From Echinicola salinicaeni (GTDB taxonomy: Bacteria; Bacteroidota; Bacteroidia; Cytophagales; Cyclobacteriaceae), in assembly GCF_014280965.1 (NCBI RefSeq), contig NZ_JACODZ010000005.1, positions 372,001 to 436,000 of the forward strand: 64,000 bases of DNA, given 5' to 3'. Of this stretch, positions 20,598 to 28,723 are shown in pieces. Position 1 is the stretch's first letter, and each line of letters begins with the position of its first letter. The notes beneath the pieces were generated by a model that saw only the letters and a program-made list of their open reading frames with translations, ran no database searches and was not told where the DNA came from. A program made the translations under genes and the position numbers.

Positions 20598-21908
20598 CTA
20601 AATAAGTTGCTCATACCTTGCCCTCAAATCATCTATGTCATTTTCTTCCACAAAACTCTCCTTCCCTAAATGCATGATCATTCGGGCATGTTTCTTAACA
20701 ATCTTTCTTTGTTCCTCATTCTTCGAAAAATTATAAATGGTGAGCATTGCCTCCATCAATCTTATAATAACTGCTGGAGCATCTTTTCCATATTGGCGAA
20801 TTTGATTAAAAGACACATTCATCACATCTTCAAAACTGATCGTCTTGGTGATCAAAAACACCTCCCCCTCTTCATCAAAGTGATAAGGACTTGGTAGTTT
20901 TGCTGAAGTCAAATAACAAATTATATCGGTCAACTTATCTATACAGGTAATGGCCGTAAAAGGGTCATTTACTCCCGGAGAAAGTGCCCTGGCCGCGACT
21001 TCCACCATCTGCCTTATCGAAAACTCTACATCTTGGGTTGAGGTCCTTTTCCGTCCTATAATAAAAAAAGACTTTACTTGATCATTTTTTTCTACCTCCA
21101 ATTCATTGGCACTCAGGACCAGGGCCAAAACCTGCCCCTCAATAATGAAATTACCGGCATGTTTTTTCACCTCTACCAAACCTTCCAGATCCTTGGCTAA
21201 GTTAAAAAGACCTGTATGATCCACAGATTGCAGATAACCACTTTCCTGGGCATATACTTCCAGTTTCTCTTTTAAACTGGACTTTTTTCCGGATAATTTT
21301 TCTTCATCAATCTCTGACAGATCATTTCCATTTTCCTCCTTGGGAAATAGTCGCTTAAAATTTCTCCTGAGATTAAGATTAACATTGGAGATTACCTGAT
21401 CTGCTTGAATATTCACGGAAATATGGTGTATGAAAACCACTAGCAAAAGAATATTCACGATCGCTAAAACTATGGCAAATGTAATAGAGATATTTGGGAT
21501 AAAAGCCATTTCCCCGTCTGACTTAACCGCTCTAAGAACAAGGAGGCAATAGGTAAATGTTGCTATATAAGAACCTAAGACTACTTGATTGATCCGGTCA
21601 TGCATGAAATTCTGCAATAAGCGAGGCCCAAATTGTGATGAAGCCAGTGTCAAGGCCACCAAGGTAATGGAAAACACCGTGCCCGCCACCCCGATCATCG
21701 CCCCTGCAATGGTAGAAAGTATACTCCGTGCTGCATCCGCTCCTCCATGCACATAAAAGCTAATTACCCCAGATGAAGCAAAATCCCAATTATTATCCAG
21801 GTATATAAAACCTGTTGCAGCAATTATAGAAGAAACTACTAGCAGTAAAGGAACAAACCAAAAAGAGGACTGAAGAATGGACCAAAAATAAATGATTTTG
21901 TTTTTCAA
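20598..21908 (-). CDS. DUF2254 membrane protein
   Basis: The 436-residue protein has four hydrophobic segments in its first 160 residues (near 15-35, 60-85, 105-125 and 140-160) and a soluble C-terminal half. The conserved section TVFSITLVALTLASSQFGPRLL identifies the DUF2254 family, whose function is not known. Translation seems to start at a TTG (21906-21908): an in-frame stop lies two codons upstream, and the next Met is inside the second membrane segment. No partner gene suggests a role. Confidence 0.88.
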   Translation of the reverse strand: MKNKIIYFWSILQSSFWFVPLLLVVSSIIAATGFIYLDNNWDFASSGVISFYVHGGADAARSILSTIAGAMIGVAGTVFSITLVALTLASSQFGPRLLQNFMHDRINQVVLGSYIATFTYCLLVLRAVKSDGEMAFIPNISITFAIVLAIVNILLLVVFIHHISVNIQADQVISNVNLNLRRNFKRLFPKEENGNDLSEIDEEKLSGKKSSLKEKLEVYAQESGYLQSVDHTGLFNLAKDLEGLVEVKKHAGNFIIEGQVLALVLSANELEVEKNDQVKSFFIIGRKRTSTQDVEFSIRQMVEVAARALSPGVNDPFTAITCIDKLTDIICYLTSAKLPSPYHFDEEGEVFLITKTISFEDVMNVSFNQIRQYGKDAPAVIIRLMEAMLTIYNFSKNEEQRKIVKKHARMIMHLGKESFVEENDIDDLRARYEQLI

Positions 21909-21976
21909 GACTTATCCGATTAATTCTTATCAAATATTTAATTCATAAAGTAATGATACTAGAATAGGCCAGCTTA

Positions 21977-22351
21977 CTAATTTGACTTTTTTCTCACCAC
22001 CAAAAACCAATTCGAATCATGATCCAATTCCAGATAACCATAATCATAACAGTAAACATAAACATTGCCCTTCTTATTGATATAATGATGGGTATGGTAC
22101 TTGAACTGAAACCCCTCTGCCAATAACCTTTCTCTGTTCACTTTAAAAGTTCCTTCCTCCTTGCTCAGTAGCCCTTCCAATATATTCCTGTTCTTTTTCA
22201 GGGCATTATTGATATTTCTGATCTCATTATTCTTAACCGCTTTTAATTGGTTATTATAATTGTTTCTACATTGATCATCACAAAATTTCTTGTCTGCCCT
22301 GCCCTGAATATCATTCTCGCAATAGAGACATTGCTTCTTTTCATTATACAT
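21977..22351 (-). CDS. Small zinc-ribbon protein, function unknown
   Basis: The 124-residue protein starts with a four-Cys metal site, CLYCENDIQGRADKKFC followed by DDQC (CxxC-x12-CxxxC layout), then a basic, Asn/Lys-rich helix and a C-terminal stretch rich in Tyr and His (YHTHHYINKKGNVYVYCYDYGY). Similar short proteins are common in Bacteroidota, but I know no assigned function. The zinc site could bind nucleic acid or protein. It is transcribed away from the ssb gene and stands alone. Confidence 0.7.
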   Translation of the reverse strand: MYNEKKQCLYCENDIQGRADKKFCDDQCRNNYNNQLKAVKNNEIRNINNALKKNRNILEGLLSKEEGTFKVNRERLLAEGFQFKYHTHHYINKKGNVYVYCYDYGYLELDHDSNWFLVVRKKSN

Positions 22352-22545
22352 AAAAAATAAGGTTTAATTAAAAAACTAATGGAATTTACAAATCAAAGTA
22401 CAGATAAGCAAATGCTTACAAACGACTACAAATGGAAAGAAACATTTATTATCCGACTAGAAATCAGCATATAAGGCAAATTTGAACCAAGCATTTACAC
22501 TAATGCTCATTTTGATTTTATTCTTTAACCTAAATGATTATTGTT

Positions 22546-22896
22546 ATGAACACTTTAAGAAACAAAGTTCAATTAATTGGCCGACTAGGCTCAAAAGCGG
22601 ATTTTAAGGTATTGGATAATGGCAATGCGATGGCAAGGCTAAGCTTGGCAACCAACGAAATCTATAAAAATGCTAAAGGGGACCGCGTAGAAGACACCAC
22701 CTGGCATCAACTGGTTGCTTGGGGCAAAACCGCAGAAATTATCAACAAATATACTGATAAGGGCTCTGAGATCGCCATTGAGGGAAAGCTCATCAACAGG
22801 ACCTATACTGATAAAAGCGGTGTCAAAAAATACATCACGGAAATCCAAGTTAATGACCTGGTGCTATTGGGGGACAAAAGCAAGGCCGAAGCATAG
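22546..22896 (+). CDS. ssb: Short single-stranded DNA-binding protein
   Basis: The protein has the SSB OB-fold: NKVQLIGRLGSKADFK, LSLATNE, TTWHQLVAWGKTAEI and KGSEIAIEGKLINRTY. I take the second ATG (22546) as the start because it matches the usual MNTLRNKVQLIG beginning; a first ATG lies four codons upstream. At 116 residues it is shorter than typical SSBs (150-180) and ends in KSKAEA. It lacks the Gly/Pro-rich linker and the acidic DDDIPF-type tip that recruits repair and replication proteins. It is therefore probably an accessory SSB and not the main replication SSB. Confidence 0.9.
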   Translation: MNTLRNKVQLIGRLGSKADFKVLDNGNAMARLSLATNEIYKNAKGDRVEDTTWHQLVAWGKTAEIINKYTDKGSEIAIEGKLINRTYTDKSGVKKYITEIQVNDLVLLGDKSKAEA

Positions 22897-22931
22897 TTAC
22901 CTATTTTAATTTATACACTGAAGCAGTAGTG

Positions 22932-22953
22932 GAGGGGCACTTAAATGCCCCTC
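22932..22953 (+). terminator. Hairpin after ssb
   Basis: Perfect 8-bp G/C-rich arms GAGGGGCA and TGCCCCTC with a 6-nt loop, 36 bases after the ssb stop. No T run follows, so termination is likely but not typical. Confidence 0.45.
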
Positions 22954-23117
22954 TATTACTGAAAAGGGCTAATAAACTGATATTAATTAGCTTCAAGATG
23001 CTAAACTCAATGCATCCCAAGCTCTCCTAGCCAAAACCAGAGATTAAGCAGGTTATGTTTTGGCATTTCCGGAAGATAATACTTGTACTCTGTAGCACAG
23101 GGCTGCTAATACCTCTC

Positions 23118-23151
23118 AAGAAAAAAAGGAAGCCACAATGTGGCTTCCTTT
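23118..23151 (-). terminator. Terminator of the SulP-carbonic anhydrase operon
   Basis: Perfect 12-bp arms (23125-23136 and 23140-23151) with a 3-nt loop, followed on the minus strand by a run of seven T. It lies 26 bases after the carbonic anhydrase stop. Confidence 0.85.
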
Positions 23152-23176
23152 GCTATAAAATAAATGCTCTGTCAAT

Positions 23177-23815
23177 TTAGCTTTTAATCATGGTCTTAGT
23201 GAATTCTACTTCGCCTGTTTCCACATTATAATAACCACCTACGACTCCGATCTCACCTGCATCATACAATTCTTTCAATACAGCACTTCTTTCCAAAATG
23301 GCATCCATGGTATGGATAATATTATGGTGTGAAACTGCTTCAACAAATTTAACATCTGTTGGTAAGCTGTCTGGCAGCTCTTTTTTAACTTCTTCAATTG
23401 AAGGAGTAACTTTATTTAAAAGACCAGTAAGGTTACCCATTTTCACTCCTGCACAAGCACCATTTATTGCTCCACACTTACTATGGCCCAACACCACCAC
23501 AAGTTTAGACCCAGCCACTTTGCAGGCATATTCCATACTACCCAAAATGTCTTCGTTTGCCACATTTCCAGCGATTCTTGTACTAAAGATATCTCCCAAT
23601 CCCTGGTCAAAAATTAATTCAGCAGATGTTCTACTATCGATACAACTCAACACAATTGCAAAAGGCCATTGCCCATCTTTGGTATCATTCACCTGCTCAA
23701 GCAGATTCCTGTTATACTTTAGATTATTCACAAATCTTTGGTTCCCCTCTTTCAAAAAGTCCAATGCTTTTTGTGGAGTCACTGTTGCTTGAGTTTCAGC
23801 GGTATGTGCTTTCAT
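23177..23815 (-). CDS. Beta-class carbonic anhydrase
   Basis: The 212-residue protein has the zinc-binding and catalytic residues of beta-carbonic anhydrases: Cys58-x-Asp60-x-Arg62 in VLSCIDSR, and His111 and Cys114 in LGHSKCGAI. It interconverts CO2 and bicarbonate in the cytoplasm. It lies 23 bases downstream of a SulP transporter gene on the same strand, with one shared terminator. SulP-carbonic anhydrase pairs are well known and suggest that the transporter moves bicarbonate, or that the enzyme supplies the transported ion. Confidence 0.95.
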   Translation of the reverse strand: MKAHTAETQATVTPQKALDFLKEGNQRFVNNLKYNRNLLEQVNDTKDGQWPFAIVLSCIDSRTSAELIFDQGLGDIFSTRIAGNVANEDILGSMEYACKVAGSKLVVVLGHSKCGAINGACAGVKMGNLTGLLNKVTPSIEEVKKELPDSLPTDVKFVEAVSHHNIIHTMDAILERSAVLKELYDAGEIGVVGGYYNVETGEVEFTKTMIKS

Positions 23816-23838
23816 ATTTTTATTGAAATTTCCTTTAA

Positions 23839-25491
23839 TTAATTCGATGAATTATTGTTAATCAAATCAGTTATTACCTCTTTATGAGATGTTTTCCTAT
23901 TTTTCCTATAAGTTAAAACTTCTTTATGTTCTGTGGAAACATGATTAGATTCCTCTAAGTCATTTTCCAGATTATACGCAGCTTTAAAGCCAATTAGTTT
24001 TACGGATATATTCTTTTCTGGTGCCTGAATTTCCTTAAATTCTCTAATAAGCTCCAATACATCATGCGTTACATACACAGTATCAGAAGCATCTATCACC
24101 ACGCTTGCTCCTTTTGGAATATGATTCAAAGTCTGCTTAATAGCTGCCTTGTTCAAAAAGGACACCTCTTGGGCCAAGTCCACATGAATAACATCTCCAT
24201 CATTATAGTCTTCTTTCTTGAAATAGTATACTCTTTTGGCATTGCCTTTTAGTACAAAGAAAACACTGATAACTATACCCAAAGCGACCCCTTTCAATAG
24301 GTCCAAAAAGACTACTGCTCCTAGCGTCGCCACAAATGGCAAGAACTGGTATTTCCCTTGATTCCAAAAATAAGTAAAAGTTGAAGGCTTGGCTAATTTA
24401 TAACCAATCAACAACAAAATCGCAGCTAAAGTAGCTAATGGCACTTTATTTAAAATAACGGGGATTGTCAAAACACTTATCAATAAGAATATACCATGAA
24501 TAACTGCCGACATCTTTGACTTAGCTCCCGAATTAACGTTTGCCGTAGTCCTGACTACCACTGAAGTCATTGGTAGCCCTCCAATCAATCCACTGACCAT
24601 ATTCCCTATTCCTTGCGCTTTCAATTCCACATTGGTATTGGTCACCCTTTTCATCGGATCCATACGGTCTGCGGCTTCTATACACAATAAAGTTTCAATC
24701 GATGCAACGATTGCAATGGTTATGGCTACAATCCAAACTTCAGGATTAGCTACAGCTCCAAATTTAGGAAGGGTAATTAAATTTTTAAAATCTTCTGTAG
24801 AAGTAGGGACAGGTAAACTAACAAGGTATTTCTCTCCTATCGCTAAAGAGCTGCCTGACATGATCAAAAACTCATTTACTAATACCCCACATATCACAGC
24901 TACTAAAGCAGCCGGTACCAGTTTTAATTTTTTCAATGCAGGAATTTTATCCCAAGCAATCAATATCGCCAGAGAAATAGCAGTCACCAAGATCACTCCT
25001 GGCTGAATATCCGTAAAAGAAGCAGCAATATCAGAGAAAATGGCCAAACCACCTCCAATTTCCACATCTGATCCTAGTGCCACAGGTATTTGCTTAATAA
25101 AGATAATTACCCCAATACCTGCAAGCATACCCGTTATGACATTGCTTGGAATATAATTAGATATACTGCCTGCACGCAAGAAACCCAATAGAAGTTGTAT
25201 AAGACCTGCTAAAACGACTGATACCAAAAATATATCAAATCCACCCAAATCCTGAATGGCTACAATTACAATAGCGGTCAGACCTGCAGCAGGACCAGAA
25301 ACGCTTATATGAGATTGGCTCAAAAACCCAACAACAATACCGCCAACTATTCCAGTAATGATTCCTGAAAATAATGGTGCACCAGATGCCATTGCTATCC
25401 CCAAACATAATGGAAGTGCCACAAGAAATACTACAAGACCAGATGGCAAGTCTGACTTGAGGTTTGCAAAGAGATTAGTCTTCTTTGTCAT
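23839..25491 (-). CDS. SulP-family anion transporter (probable bicarbonate)
   Basis: The 550-residue protein has the SulP/SLC26 layout: about 12-14 membrane segments starting with DLPSGLVVFLVALPLCLGIA, the conserved substrate region VSGPAAGLTAIVIVAI, and a C-terminal STAS domain from about residue 420. SulP proteins carry sulfate, bicarbonate or other anions across the inner membrane. Pairing with a carbonic anhydrase gene 23 bases downstream favours bicarbonate. It is the first gene of the two-gene unit. Confidence 0.92.
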   Translation of the reverse strand: MTKKTNLFANLKSDLPSGLVVFLVALPLCLGIAMASGAPLFSGIITGIVGGIVVGFLSQSHISVSGPAAGLTAIVIVAIQDLGGFDIFLVSVVLAGLIQLLLGFLRAGSISNYIPSNVITGMLAGIGVIIFIKQIPVALGSDVEIGGGLAIFSDIAASFTDIQPGVILVTAISLAILIAWDKIPALKKLKLVPAALVAVICGVLVNEFLIMSGSSLAIGEKYLVSLPVPTSTEDFKNLITLPKFGAVANPEVWIVAITIAIVASIETLLCIEAADRMDPMKRVTNTNVELKAQGIGNMVSGLIGGLPMTSVVVRTTANVNSGAKSKMSAVIHGIFLLISVLTIPVILNKVPLATLAAILLLIGYKLAKPSTFTYFWNQGKYQFLPFVATLGAVVFLDLLKGVALGIVISVFFVLKGNAKRVYYFKKEDYNDGDVIHVDLAQEVSFLNKAAIKQTLNHIPKGASVVIDASDTVYVTHDVLELIREFKEIQAPEKNISVKLIGFKAAYNLENDLEESNHVSTEHKEVLTYRKNRKTSHKEVITDLINNNSSN

Positions 25492-25632
25492 AAAATTTTA
25501 TTTTTTTATTCGTAATTTAAATAAGGCGCAAAACATCTCCCGAAACACTTTTTTATTTGCTTCAAAAGAATCCCTCTGTATAAAAAGGAATTTTTAGCTT
25601 GCCTAAATTCAGCTCAAATTGGCTGTAAAATA

Positions 25633-25953
25633 TTACGAAAGTTCTGGAGGTGGGCAGAATTGATCCCTTAGGACGAAATGATAATCTTGTATCCGGTGGA
25701 AATTCAAATCAGAATTAATATTCGACTGAGCCAGTATGGCATCCCAGCAGACAGATTTGTCCACAAAATCTTCCTTTTCTAGTTTATGATTTTCATGGCT
25801 TTCCTCCTCTTCTTCTTCCACCATTGAATAACAAATAGAAACATCAATTTGATCATCGATCAAAGCTATGGTACTGGGACCAATTACCAAAAATGCAAAA
25901 ATCACCAAAAAAATGGTGGCAATAGTTTTTCTATATGTTGAATAATCTGTCAA
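25633..25953 (-). CDS. Small single-pass membrane protein, function unknown
   Basis: The frame encodes 106 residues: a hydrophobic segment at about 11-32, an acidic/His cluster (MVEEEEEESHENHKLE), two Cys residues, and the end DQFCPPPELS. Short Bacteroidota proteins with one N-terminal membrane segment, metal-ligand-like residues and a Pro-rich C-terminus are known, some next to metal-transport genes, but I cannot assign a named family with certainty. The His/Glu/Cys content would suit periplasmic metal binding. A TACTTTTG element (25982-25989, minus) fits the -7 consensus 29 bases before the start. Confidence 0.6.
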   Translation of the reverse strand: MTDYSTYRKTIATIFLVIFAFLVIGPSTIALIDDQIDVSICYSMVEEEEEESHENHKLEKEDFVDKSVCWDAILAQSNINSDLNFHRIQDYHFVLRDQFCPPPELS

Positions 25954-26107
25954 AGGCTATTTTTTTCTAGTTTATTATTTCCAAAAGTATGCAAAAGTTT
26001 AGAAAACCTACGGATATAATAAGACAAATGTTCCTGTATAGATTAATTAATCACAAAATCGAACAAGTCTATTCCTTTGTTTTAATCTTTGATTTTCTCA
26101 TATTTTT

Positions 26108-27007
26108 TTATGAACGGTGTGAATCATACCTATTAACCGGCAATTTTTCTTTTAATTGGATAATCTTTTGATCCCAATCGCCCATTGCTTCCAAAGCCTC
26201 CAAACTGTCCAATAATTGTTCTTCCTTCCGGATGCCTGAAACTATAGAAGTCACCGCAGGCTGTTCTAGCAAATACTTCAAGATCAAGCCCGCTCTTTCT
26301 ACCAAACTTGAACTTAGAGCAGCTAATTTCCCTTTTATATTTTCGACCTCGCTCTCAGACCAATTAAGATACGGTTGTACAGGTTTATCCAACAATAAAC
26401 CTTTGGCATAGGCCCCTCTAACAAGGACACTAATATCATTCTTAGCAAGTAATTCCAAGCATTCCTCTTCAGGCCTCCTGTCCAACAAACTATATTGCAT
26501 CATTACAGCAACCATATTAGATTTTTCGGTATAACTCTTGATTACATTTGGTCGAATAGAAGAAATGCCATATTCTCTGATTTTCCCCACCTGCTTCAAA
26601 TGCTCAAATGCTTCAATCGTTTCATCGATAGGGTCATCCATGGTTCCTCCATGCAATTGATACAAATCGATATAATCTGTCTGTAGCCTCTCAAGGCTTT
26701 TATCCACTGCTTTTAAGATATAGGATTTTCGGGGATTCCAGTCCCAACCATTTCCATCAGTTCGCAACTGGTTTCCTACTTTTGTAGCAAGAACGACTTC
26801 CTTTCTTATTCCTTTCAAGGCATCTCCTACAAGCTTCTCATTTTCTCCGCCATCATATAGGTCTGCTGTATCAAAATAGTTGATCCCTTGGTCAAAAGCT
26901 TCACGCAATAATGCCCTATCATCTGATTTACTACCTTTCAATGACATACACCCAAAAGACAGTTCAGATACTTTTATGGGAGATTTTCCTAGTTGATGAT
27001 AATTCAT
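26108..27007 (-). CDS. Aldo/keto reductase
   Basis: The 299-residue protein is a TIM-barrel aldo/keto reductase with the catalytic set Asp/Tyr in FDTADLYDGGENE, Lys in LATKVG and His in YQLHGG. It reduces aldehydes or ketones with NADPH in the cytoplasm; the substrate is unknown. It follows a second, different aldo/keto reductase gene by 59 bases on the same strand, so the two are probably co-transcribed. They are not recent duplicates. Confidence 0.93.
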   Translation of the reverse strand: MNYHQLGKSPIKVSELSFGCMSLKGSKSDDRALLREAFDQGINYFDTADLYDGGENEKLVGDALKGIRKEVVLATKVGNQLRTDGNGWDWNPRKSYILKAVDKSLERLQTDYIDLYQLHGGTMDDPIDETIEAFEHLKQVGKIREYGISSIRPNVIKSYTEKSNMVAVMMQYSLLDRRPEEECLELLAKNDISVLVRGAYAKGLLLDKPVQPYLNWSESEVENIKGKLAALSSSLVERAGLILKYLLEQPAVTSIVSGIRKEEQLLDSLEALEAMGDWDQKIIQLKEKLPVNRYDSHRS

Positions 27008-27066
27008 TATAACCCTTTTTCTATTTTTTATTTCAATTTATATCGCATCATTATCACTCCTTAATT

Positions 27067-28053
27067 TTACCAGAGCAAATGAACACTTGGCTTAATATAT
27101 TCATTGTAAACTTCCCTCACTTTATTCATTTGATCAGAATTCAAGCGAGGTAATTGACCCGCATTGACATTTGAAACCACCTGTTCTACTTTAGAAGCTC
27201 CAGGAATAACAGTACTCACTTGATCAAACATCAAAATCCACCTTAAGGCCCAAGAAGCCAGTACCCCATTGTCCTCAAACACAGGCTTTAGCTGCTCCAC
27301 AGCCTTAAGGCCTGTTTCAAAATCAACTCCTGAAAATGTCTCGCCTTTATCAAATGCTTCTCCATTTCTATTAAAATCCCTGTGATCATTTTTATCGAAA
27401 GTGCTCGATGCATCCATTTTGCCACTTAAAAGCCCACTGGCCAATGGTACTCGAGCTATAATACCAATATTTTTTTCTTCGGCATCCTTAAAAAACTCTT
27501 CCAAAGGTTTCTGCCTAAACATGTTAAAAATTATCTGAACAGTCGAAACATTTGGATATTTTATTGCCTGTTTGGCTTCTACCACTTTTTCTACACTTAC
27601 ACCAAAATAACGAATCTTCCCTTCATCCTTTAGTCTATCAAACAACTCAAAAATTTCATCTCTATAAAAAACCTCTGTTGGAGGACAATGCAATTGAATT
27701 AGATCCAAGGTCTCCAACTGCATATTTTCTAAACTAGCCTCGACATATGCCCTGAGTACCTTTGGCGTGTAACCTTCAGCTACATGTGGATTAATTTGTC
27801 TGCCACATTTGGTCCCAATATATATATCCTCAGACCGTTCTTTTAAAACTTTCCCGACCGCATGTTCACTAGCTCCATCATCATATACATCCGCTGTATC
27901 TAAAAAATTCACCCCTTCATCAATCGCTTTATTAATAATTCTCGAAGCTGCCTTTTCATCAAAAGCACCGCCCCAGCCTCCACCTACTTGCCATGTTCCC
28001 AATGATATTTCTGACACCTTTAATCCGGTTTTACCTAAAGTCCTATATTCCAT
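27067..28053 (-). CDS. Aldo/keto reductase
   Basis: The 328-residue protein shows the aldo/keto reductase pattern: SLGTWQVGGGWGG, the catalytic NFLDTADVYDDGASE (Asp, Tyr), YIGTKCG (Lys) and LIQLHCPP (His). It is the first gene of a likely two-gene unit. It diverges from a Dabb-protein gene, and the 189-base gap between them contains a perfect 20-bp palindrome that could control both. The substrate is unknown. Confidence 0.93.
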   Translation of the reverse strand: MEYRTLGKTGLKVSEISLGTWQVGGGWGGAFDEKAASRIINKAIDEGVNFLDTADVYDDGASEHAVGKVLKERSEDIYIGTKCGRQINPHVAEGYTPKVLRAYVEASLENMQLETLDLIQLHCPPTEVFYRDEIFELFDRLKDEGKIRYFGVSVEKVVEAKQAIKYPNVSTVQIIFNMFRQKPLEEFFKDAEEKNIGIIARVPLASGLLSGKMDASSTFDKNDHRDFNRNGEAFDKGETFSGVDFETGLKAVEQLKPVFEDNGVLASWALRWILMFDQVSTVIPGASKVEQVVSNVNAGQLPRLNSDQMNKVREVYNEYIKPSVHLLW

Positions 28054-28122
28054 AACTATTTCACACTATTAAATTAACTGTTCATACCTTTGAAAATGTC
28101 TATTGATGTATTAATTTCAAAC

Positions 28123-28142
28123 TTTGTATTTTAAAATACAAA
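28123..28142. promoter_or_regulatory. Perfect 20-bp palindrome between divergent genes
   Basis: TTTGTATTTTAAAATACAAA is a perfect palindrome, 70 bases upstream of the aldo/keto reductase start and 101 bases upstream of the Dabb start. It looks like the site of a symmetric dimeric repressor. The regulator is unknown. Confidence 0.5.
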
Positions 28143-28242
28143 AGGCCAATAGCTCTAAAACATAATCAATCTTGTTGACCCAAAAAACATTCATGAACAT
28201 TTTTCTATCTTGGAGTGTAATTGACAACAAAACTATTTAACT

Positions 28243-28635
28243 ATGAACGCTAGAAGAAAATTTCTCAACTATTTCTCCTTATTGGGCTCTGGTATTTTAT
28301 TATCCACTAATACTATAGCCAAACCTAAAAAAGATTTTATGATTCATCAAGTATACTTCTGGCTAAAAGACCCTGAAAAAGACATGAAGAGTTTTATCAA
28401 TGGCTGTGAAGATTTAATTAAAATAAAGAGTATCAAAAAAGCCTATATTGGACTCCCCGCTGTAACTGAGAGAAGGGAGGTAGTAGACCACTCTTTCCAC
28501 GTTTCCTTGACAGTACATTTTAGTAGTCTGGAAGACCATAATATTTACCAATTGGCAGCAATCCATAAAAAATTCATAGCTGACCATGAGGAAAAGTGGG
28601 AAAAAGTACAAGTTTATGACACCAAAATTCAATAA
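28243..28635 (+). CDS. Secreted Dabb (stress-responsive alpha/beta barrel) protein
   Basis: The 130-residue protein has an N-terminal export signal with a twin-arginine-like start (MNARRKFLNYFSLLGSGILL) and a Dabb domain: IHQVYFWLKDPEKDMKSF and the conserved C-terminal part VHFSSLEDHNIYQLAAIHKKF, DHEEKWEKVQVYD. Dabb proteins are small dimeric barrels, some with enzymatic roles in polyketide or sugar metabolism, most uncharacterised. In Bacteroidota exported versions are common. The RR pair suggests Tat export, although the motif is not complete. Confidence 0.85.
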   Translation: MNARRKFLNYFSLLGSGILLSTNTIAKPKKDFMIHQVYFWLKDPEKDMKSFINGCEDLIKIKSIKKAYIGLPAVTERREVVDHSFHVSLTVHFSSLEDHNIYQLAAIHKKFIADHEEKWEKVQVYDTKIQ

Positions 28636-28680
28636 TACTCATTATTAAATGCTATTTTGTTTTTTAAATATATAGTTCTG

Positions 28681-28713
28681 GGCTGACCTTTAAATAAATC
28701 GCGAAGGTCAGCC
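28681..28713 (+). promoter_or_regulatory. Hairpin in the leader of the hybrid kinase gene
   Basis: Perfect 10-bp arms GGCTGACCTT (28681-28690) and AAGGTCAGCC (28704-28713) with a 13-nt loop end 10 bases before the kinase ATG. There is no T tract, so it is more likely a translational or operator element than a terminator of the Dabb gene. Confidence 0.45.
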
Positions 28714-28723
28714 AACTTTGTAA

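Noticed and set aside
23298-23792. 164-codon open frame on the plus strand
   Set aside because: It is the complement of the carbonic anhydrase gene, whose catalytic residues are all present.
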